Below are positions 25,175 to 25,411 of a DNA stretch of 25,411 nucleotides, in pieces. The stretch is from DATBFU01 sp046735265 (GTDB taxonomy: Bacteria; Acidobacteriota; Thermoanaerobaculia; UBA5066; Gp7-AA6). Positions within the stretch are counted from its first letter, which is position 1. Every line of letters begins with the position of its first letter. Both the position numbers and the translations under genes were made by a program. The notes beneath the pieces were generated by a model. The model ran no database searches. It was not told where the DNA came from and worked only from the letters and a program-made list of their open reading frames with translations. The stretch covers positions 1-25,411 of the forward strand of contig JBKPSZ010000115.1 in the NCBI GenBank assembly GCA_046735265.1, written 5' to 3'.

Positions 25175-25411
25175 ATGGATTGGCAACTCCTCGGCTGGCT
25201 CGCCGTCGCCCTGTACCTGGCCGCCGAGATCCTCTCGATCGCGAGCCTTCGCAAGCCCCGATTCCCGGCGCTGGCGCCCTATGCGCTGGCCGGGGGAATC
25301 GTCCTGCAGTTCATCGATCTGCACGCGCGAGCGCGCGCTCTCGGATCGGTCCCCTATCGAACTCTGTCTGGGTCCATGTCCCTCTTCGGGTGGATGCTCG
25401 CGGTCACGTGC
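25175..25411 (+). CDS. CcsA/HemX-type cytochrome c assembly membrane protein (5' part only)
   Basis: 79 codons are visible and the frame is open at the window end. A first helix (about 4-24) and a second, weaker hydrophobic segment (about 35-50) are followed by PYRTLSGSMSLFGWMLAV, which resembles the start of the CcsA/HemX cytochrome assembly family (Ser-rich turn then a Trp-containing helix). Such proteins handle heme for cytochrome c maturation, or stand next to hemA as HemX. The catalytic WWD segment would lie downstream, so identity is provisional. If it is HemX, hemA would be expected next, fitting the nearby hem genes and the cytochrome c in this window. Confidence 0.6.
   Translation, partial: MDWQLLGWLAVALYLAAEILSIASLRKPRFPALAPYALAGGIVLQFIDLHARARALGSVPYRTLSGSMSLFGWMLAVTC

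Overview
The window is GC-rich bacterial DNA in which tightly packed genes fill nearly all the sequence. Many adjacent genes share 4-base ATGA or GTGA stop/start overlaps, and GTG and TTG starts are common. Gene content (a two-domain KaiC ATPase, a large M16 peptidase, a sigma-like plus TPR gene pair, a PadR-controlled ABC exporter and a protoporphyrin-type heme operon) fits a Gram-negative, respiring bacterium. Acidobacteriota or a relative is my best guess, made from general style only and with low confidence. I saw no rRNA, tRNA, CRISPR array, insertion sequence or phage gene, and no gene-free stretch longer than about 235 bases.

Layout. (1) 1-4138, minus strand: a signal-peptide-bearing M16 zinc peptidase followed by a KaiC-family protein whose C-terminus lies outside the window. 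(2) 4139-6067, plus strand: a regulatory region with two inverted repeats, an unlisted 41-codon gene, a good sigma-70-type promoter, a short protein resembling sigma-factor region 2 without region 4, and a TPR protein overlapping it by 4 bases. The TPR protein has an exact 40-residue period. This small-peptide/sigma-like/TPR module is the best candidate here for something not well described. (3) 6116-14203, plus strand: a bis-MGD molybdoenzyme coupled by a TGATG overlap to a cation diffusion facilitator, then a membrane-anchored cytochrome c with a His-rich tail, a Cys-containing small exported protein, a Met/His-rich probable outer-membrane protein, and a Cu(+)-type P1B ATPase with a YHS domain and two CPM/CGM metal-binding modules. 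It looks like a metal (chiefly copper) handling cluster.

(4) 14200-16660, minus strand: a padR-ABC ATPase-ABC permease operon. Its promoter carries a perfect TATATC-N4-GATATA dyad over the spacer and -10 box, as expected for autoregulation. (5) 16657-24451, minus strand: acnA, hemE, hemN, hemH and hemG in one direction. hemE/hemN and hemH/hemG overlap by 4 bases, and an 11-bp inverted repeat lies between hemN and hemH. These enzymes carry uroporphyrinogen III through coproporphyrinogen III, protoporphyrinogen IX and protoporphyrin IX to heme. (6) 24511-25411, plus strand: a periplasmic YceI protein and the first part of a CcsA/HemX-type cytochrome c assembly membrane protein.

Start sites were chosen from ribosome-binding sites, overlaps and family N-termini, so several genes here are shorter than the longest open frame.
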